9,184 nt of DNA. It comes from UBA1930 sp943368475 (GTDB lineage: Bacteria; Bacteroidota; Bacteroidia; Chitinophagales; Chitinophagaceae). A program made the position numbers and the translations under genes. Positions 6,193 to 9,184 of the stretch are shown here, one piece after another. The stretch spans positions 1 through 9,184 of the forward strand of contig CALRLF020000119.1 in assembly GCA_943368475.1 (NCBI GenBank), given 5' to 3'. The stretch's first letter is position 1; every line of letters starts with the position of its first letter. Under the pieces are notes generated by a model. It saw only the letters and a program-made list of their open reading frames with translations, was not told the origin of the DNA and ran no database searches.

Positions 6193-6393
6193 GCTGCTAA
6201 CATTGCATTGGTAATATGGCGGGTGAAGAATATATTCTCAGCTTTTTGTTCGCTATTCAGCTTCGGTTTCAGCAGACGAATGACGCCGAGCAACAGAATA
6301 AACAATGAGCTTTTGTATCTTTAATCAGCAGTTGCACCGAGCAGACGGAACACAGAATACCGCCACATCGCCAAGCCCGGGAACGTTAGCTGC
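6193..6393 (+). other. attC site of cassette 6
   Basis: The R'' box GCTGCTAAC (6193-6201) is the complement of the cassette 6 start GTTAGCAGC at 4987-4995. The L'' arm (about 6206-6221) pairs imperfectly with the L' arm (6360-6378), most strongly through GGCGG/CCGCC. The R' box is GTTAGCT at 6385-6391. The long centre contains a 12-base palindrome AGAATATATTCT (6227-6238) and the 20-base motif also seen at 64-83 and 1506-1525. Bases 6369-6390, spanning L' and R', are identical to 4971-4992 in the preceding attC. Confidence 0.88.
6310..6329 (+). repeat. Shared attC-centre motif CTTTTGTAWCTTTAATCAGC
   Basis: This 20-base stretch in the centre of the cassette 6 attC matches 64-83 and 1506-1525 with a single T/A difference, although the surrounding loop sequences differ. 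Part of it, TATCTTTA or TAACTTTA, is one base away from the Bacteroidota -7 promoter pattern TAnnTTTG. It could be a conserved piece of attC loop or a weak outward promoter. The sequence does not decide which. Confidence 0.6.
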
Positions 6394-6435
6394 AAGCGTA
6401 GCGGACGACACAACATAAACAAAGAACAGAAAACT

Positions 6436-7371
6436 ATGAATAGACTTTTTTTTATAATTCTAACTTTTTCACTTTTTGCAATTAATTGTAATGGACAGAA
6501 AGTATCTAATCTCAAAATCGAAAAAGTTTTTCTTGACAAATCTGACACAACAAAAAACTGTTACACAATAATATACCCTCCCAAACTACCTTGGACAGGT
6601 TATTTGTTCCTTATGCCGGGTTTTGGAGAAACAGCTGAAAGAGTTCTACAACAAACAGACTTGCCAAAAAAATTAGCGCATAATGGTATTTTGACAATTA
6701 TTCCAACCTTACAAGATGGTGTTCTATCTTTAGGAGTAGATAGTCTAAGCCAGCAAACTTTTAACAGCATATTAAAAGATGTAACTACTAAGCACAAACT
6801 TACAGACCAAAGATTTTTTGTTGGCGGATATTCTATTGGTGGCAGTTGTGCAATAAAGTATGCTGAAATTTCGACCATAAAACCTGCGGCAGTTTTCGCA
6901 ATTGACCCACCACTCGACTTTGAAAGGTTTTATAATTCTGCTAAAAGAGACATAAGACTTTCGAAAAGTAATGATGCTAGTGAAGAGAGTATATATATGA
7001 TAGAGAGACTTGAAAAAGAAACAGGCGGAAGCCCAACAACAAACCTTTCTGAATATTACAAACTTTCACCCTATTCATTTTCTGACACAACACAAACAGC
7101 AATTAAAAAAATAATCACGACACCTTTTAGAATTTACACTGAACCCGACATAAATTGGTGGTTACAAGAACGAGGAGAAGACTTTACAAGTATGAATGCT
7201 ACTGAATGTTCCGCAATGATTAACGAATTGAATAGGCTTGGAAATCAAAAAGCTGAGTTAATAACAACGCAAAATAAAGGTTACAGAAAGCCTGATAATA
7301 CCAGACATCCGCATTCATGGAGTATTGTAGACAATGAAGAATTAATAAAATGGCTTTTAGAAAAGAAATAA
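6436..7371 (+). CDS. Exported alpha/beta-hydrolase-fold protein
   Basis: A 311-residue protein with an N-terminal signal peptide (hydrophobic residues 4-16, ending INCNGQ at 16-21). The NC could hint at lipidation, but the residues before Cys18 do not make a standard lipobox, so signal peptidase I processing is more likely. The fold signs are a strand and oxyanion region at YLFLMPGFGE (56-65), the nucleophile elbow GGYSIGG (130-136) with Ser133, the strand AVFAIDPP (152-159), a likely acid residue in RIYTEPDINWW (232-242), and the catalytic histidine region RHPHSWSIVD (290-299). An esterase or peptidase-like hydrolase acting in the periplasm is likely, but the substrate is unknown. It is the only gene of cassette 7, starting 50 bases after the boundary. 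The stop is directly followed by the R'' region. Confidence 0.87.
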   Translation: MNRLFFIILTFSLFAINCNGQKVSNLKIEKVFLDKSDTTKNCYTIIYPPKLPWTGYLFLMPGFGETAERVLQQTDLPKKLAHNGILTIIPTLQDGVLSLGVDSLSQQTFNSILKDVTTKHKLTDQRFFVGGYSIGGSCAIKYAEISTIKPAAVFAIDPPLDFERFYNSAKRDIRLSKSNDASEESIYMIERLEKETGGSPTTNLSEYYKLSPYSFSDTTQTAIKKIITTPFRIYTEPDINWWLQERGEDFTSMNATECSAMINELNRLGNQKAELITTQNKGYRKPDNTRHPHSWSIVDNEELIKWLLEKK

Positions 7372-7376
7372 CGCCA

Positions 7377-7512
7377 GCAGGTAACAGCCGTTTTGCAAAA
7401 GCGGGGGGTTCGTGCTCCTATGCCAGTGAAGTGCTAACTTCAAGTTTTGTGCGTCTAATGAAGTTTAGTGCTAAAAATCCCCGCCTACGCAAAGCGGTAA
7501 AAGTTGTACGCC
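7377..7512 (+). other. attC site of cassette 7
   Basis: The R'' box GCAGGTAAC (7377-7385) matches the complement of the cassette 7 start GTTAGCTGC (6385-6393) at eight of nine positions, the only complete site in the window with an R'' mismatch. The L'' arm (7388-7406) pairs with the L' arm (7479-7497, CCCCGCCTACGCAAAGCGG) over most positions. The R' box is GTTGTAC at 7503-7509. Confidence 0.87.
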
Positions 7513-7534
7513 ACTATTATTTAGAAATATAGCT

Positions 7535-8023
7535 ATGATTAAATTTTCACAACTTTCTGCACTTGTTGTTTTGGTACTTTTCAGTAGTTGTACAAATAGA
7601 AAGAGTTTACTGGACAAAAGCGAATGGCTTTTAGGAACCTGGCAAAGCAAGACTTCAAAAGGTATTCTGTATGAAACTTGGCAGAAAGGCGATGCAAACA
7701 ATTTTCATGCGAAGAGTTATTACTTAAATAATTCTGACACTATATTATTTGAAACAATTCAATTAAAAGAAAGCGAAGAAAAATTGATTTATATCGTGAG
7801 TGCTCCAAAAGAAAAAAAGGAATTACCAGTTTCATTTACATCTTCTGAAGTTACACACGAAGGCTTTATTTTTGAAAATAAATTGCATGATTTCCCTCAA
7901 ATTATTTCTTATAAACAAATTAGTTCTGATTCATTGATTGCAGAAATTTCAGGAAAATATAATGGAGAAATCTTGAAAGAACAATTTAGCATGAAAAAAA
8001 ATAAAATAAGATTAATAGCATAA
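7535..8023 (+). CDS. DUF6265-like lipoprotein
   Basis: A 162-residue protein with a lipoprotein signal peptide: hydrophobic residues 8-16, then FSSC with Cys19 as the probable lipidated residue. The mature domain carries WLLGTWQ (31-37), YETWQK (46-51), an ETIQL strand (73-77) and FENKLHDFPQIISY (113-126). These resemble the DUF6265 family of small beta-rich proteins of unknown function. It should be anchored to a membrane facing the periplasm or cell surface. First gene of cassette 8, it starts 31 bases after the boundary. Its TAA stop lies inside the R''-like box GCATAAC at 8018-8024. That box does not match the cassette 8 start GTTGTACGCC, unlike every other cassette here. Confidence 0.82.
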   Translation: MIKFSQLSALVVLVLFSSCTNRKSLLDKSEWLLGTWQSKTSKGILYETWQKGDANNFHAKSYYLNNSDTILFETIQLKESEEKLIYIVSAPKEKKELPVSFTSSEVTHEGFIFENKLHDFPQIISYKQISSDSLIAEISGKYNGEILKEQFSMKKNKIRLIA

Positions 8024-8050
8024 CATCGGTTTTGCGAACAACCGTGGCGG
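8018..8050 (+). other. Truncated attC (left half only)
   Basis: The R''-like box GCATAAC (8018-8024) is followed by ATCGGTTTTGCG and GTGGCGG (8025-8050). This resembles the L'' arm of the cassette 4 attC (ATCGGTTTGGC..ATGGCGG). No matching CCGCC..GCCAAGCCGA arm and no GTT box follow before the next gene starts at 8106. The site looks like the remnant of an attC whose right half was deleted, joining two cassettes. Confidence 0.7.
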
Positions 8051-8105
8051 ACGGAATTCTAAATCACCAGCTGCGTAAAGCTGAGGACCTTATCAAATAT
8101 TTTAT

Positions 8106-8966
8106 ATGAAACAGTACCTAATTTTAAGCTTAATGTTTTTACAGTCCATCTGCTTTGGGCAAACAAAGTCAGTTCCAAAAACCGATTTCAATACCTTTTT
8201 TGTTTGTATTGACAGTGTTACATACAAACAATTATATCAAAGCAAATACTTAAAAGACACATTGTTTATTTGTCGGGAACAAGAAGAAGAAACAAATGCC
8301 GGTACCTATACTGGAAAGTACTTAATTGGCGAATCAGCTACTTTAGAATTTTTCCAACCCAAAAATACTCACCAGCTTGGAGACAATTTTGGCGACTGGG
8401 GAATTGAATTTAAAACCAGAAAAATCAATATTCTCAACCAACTAATCAAGAAATCAAACTCGCTAAAATTTCCTATTGATACTTTTACGACTATGGAAAC
8501 TCAAGACAGTTTACAAATCAGTTGGTATAAATCTTTAAGCTTAAAGAATTCAAACAATGAACTATCAATCTTAGAGTATCAAACTGATTATTTAAAGAGT
8601 TTGGGGTTTACGAACAGCCAAATTAACCAGTCTATGACATTCAAAGAATTCAATAGAATTTTATCAAATGGGAAAAAATATCCTAGACAATTCTCAATGG
8701 TAACATATATTAAGTTATATGCAGACAAAAATCTGATTGATAGATTACAAAAGTTTGCGAAACTAAATAATTGCCAAAAGGATAAAAATACATTTACCAA
8801 TGGCGAGACAACTATTGAATATATAGAAGTCCAAAAAATGCCAAAATTTCCAATAAAAGAGATAGGCTTTTCCTTAATCAACGACCAAATTTATCATTAT
8901 GAAAAAATTAGTGACAATTTGGATATAAAAATTCTAGGCAAAAAAGCCAATTTCATTTTTAATTGA
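8106..8966 (+). CDS. DUF5829-like exported protein
   Basis: A 286-residue protein with a clear signal peptide (hydrophobic residues 4-17, probable cleavage near CFGQ at 16-19). The mature start has a strand-rich pattern seen in the DUF5829 family: FFVCIDSVTYKQLYQSKYL (31-49), a charged segment REQEEE, TYTGKYLIGESATLEFF (67-83), then LGDNFGDWGIEF (91-102). This arrangement recalls glyoxalase-like folds, but no metal ligands can be assigned with confidence. The second half is lysine- and asparagine-rich and less distinctive. Function is unknown. It follows the truncated attC by 55 bases and precedes the DUF1801 gene by 11 bases, so the last two genes probably form one transcription unit and one original cassette. 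The family assignment is from memory of motifs and is moderate. Confidence 0.75.
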   Translation: MKQYLILSLMFLQSICFGQTKSVPKTDFNTFFVCIDSVTYKQLYQSKYLKDTLFICREQEEETNAGTYTGKYLIGESATLEFFQPKNTHQLGDNFGDWGIEFKTRKINILNQLIKKSNSLKFPIDTFTTMETQDSLQISWYKSLSLKNSNNELSILEYQTDYLKSLGFTNSQINQSMTFKEFNRILSNGKKYPRQFSMVTYIKLYADKNLIDRLQKFAKLNNCQKDKNTFTNGETTIEYIEVQKMPKFPIKEIGFSLINDQIYHYEKISDNLDIKILGKKANFIFN

Positions 8967-8977
8967 GGAAAAAATAA

Positions 8978-9184
8978 GTGAAAGAAATTATCAAATTAAA
9001 TATTGAAGTAACTGATTTTTTAAATAATCTAAACCATCCGTTTATTAAAGAAATTGAGCAACTAAGAAATTGTATTTTATCAGCAAATAAGAACATATCT
9101 GAAAATATAAAATGGAATGGGCCTAACTACTGCATTGACAACGAAGACCGAATTACAATGAGAGTTCAGCCACCAACTAAACAA
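8978..9184 (+). CDS. DUF1801 domain protein, 5' part (runs off window)
   Basis: The open frame begins at GTG (8978) and continues for 69 codons to the window edge without a stop. The GTG start is supported by the upstream AGGAAAAAATAA spacing and by the reading VKEIIKLNIEVTDFLNNL. The DUF1801 (YdhG-like) pattern is visible: a helix with EIEQLRNCIL (25-34), then SENIKWNGPNYCI (41-53) and DRITMRV (57-63). These proteins are usually around 110-140 residues, so roughly half is missing here. Their function is not established. The 11-base gap from the DUF5829-like gene, with no attC between, suggests translational coupling. Confidence 0.82.
   Translation, partial: MKEIIKLNIEVTDFLNNLNHPFIKEIEQLRNCILSANKNISENIKWNGPNYCIDNEDRITMRVQPPTKQ

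Larger units (their letters stand above)
1..9184 (+). mobile_element. Integron-type gene cassette array (integrase not in window)
   Basis: Eight consecutive cassettes in the same orientation, each a gene (or two to three genes) followed by an attC-like inverted repeat. GTT crossover boxes lie at 136, 825, 1578, 2250, 3141, 4987, 6385 and 7503. The bases after each GTT (for example GTTGGCTGCT, GTTATGCGCA, GTTATGTGCC) are the reverse complement of the R'' box ending that same cassette (AGCAGCCAAC, TGCGCATAAC, GGCACATAAC). This is the signature of cassettes that exist as circles and insert between G and TT. Neighbouring cassettes do not share these bases, so the present order results from independent insertions. 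An integrase would be expected upstream, left of base 1, in this orientation. Reading the sites as IntI substrates is inferred from architecture, because no integrase is visible. Confidence 0.85.

Noticed and set aside
2122..7512. CRISPR-like array from the recurring palindromic units
   Set aside because: Spacing is several hundred to over a thousand bases with full genes between, the units differ in sequence, and no cas gene is present.
7350..7532. Small + strand reading frame across the cassette 7 attC
   Set aside because: It overlaps the end of the hydrolase gene and runs through both attC arms and into the cassette 8 leader. It is explained by the repeat and has no protein-like pattern.

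Overview
The window reads as part of an integron gene-cassette array, probably from a Bacteroidota genome. The Bacteroidota assignment is an inference. It rests on AT-rich genes with little or no Shine-Dalgarno signal, exported proteins whose signal peptides end in FGQ, YGQ or NGQ, a lipoprotein with a short lipobox, and families common in that phylum. No integrase gene lies in the window, so a true chromosomal integron and a cluster of attC sites lacking an integrase cannot be told apart here.

Every convincing gene is on the + strand and starts 30-52 bases after a GTT box. After most of them comes a 135-200 base imperfect inverted repeat built like an attC site: R'' box, L'' arm, variable centre, L' arm, R' box with GTT. 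The strongest evidence is a pairing rule. The first 9-10 bases of each cassette, starting at GTT, are the reverse complement of the R'' box at the end of that same cassette, and not of its neighbour. This holds for cassettes 1 to 6, and with one mismatch for cassette 7. It is what is expected of elements that excise as circles with the two ends joined. A 138-base stretch at the window start recurs identically at 1443-1580, and the identity stops exactly at the GTT crossover point.

Layout, with cassette boundaries placed between G and TT. End of an upstream cassette: 1-136. Cassette 1 (137-825): unrecognised soluble protein. Cassette 2 (826-1578): DUF1648 membrane protein. Cassette 3 (1579-2250): DinB-like metal-binding protein. 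Cassette 4 (2251-3141): glutamine-amidotransferase-like protein related to the CTP synthase C-terminus. Cassette 5 (3142-4987): GT1-type glycosyltransferase plus a DUF2834 membrane protein. Cassette 6 (4988-6385): exported beta-lactamase-fold serine hydrolase. Cassette 7 (6386-7503): exported alpha/beta hydrolase. Cassette 8 (7504 to beyond the window): DUF6265-like lipoprotein, half an attC, a DUF5829-like exported protein and the start of a DUF1801 protein.

The genes do not form a pathway. They look like independent accessory cargo with a bias towards membrane and exported proteins. The most interesting parts are the multi-gene cassettes 5 and 8. Each holds a broken or partial attC between genes, which suggests that single-gene cassettes are being fused. 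No CRISPR, IS element, tRNA or rRNA is seen, and no gene-free stretch exceeds 300 bases.
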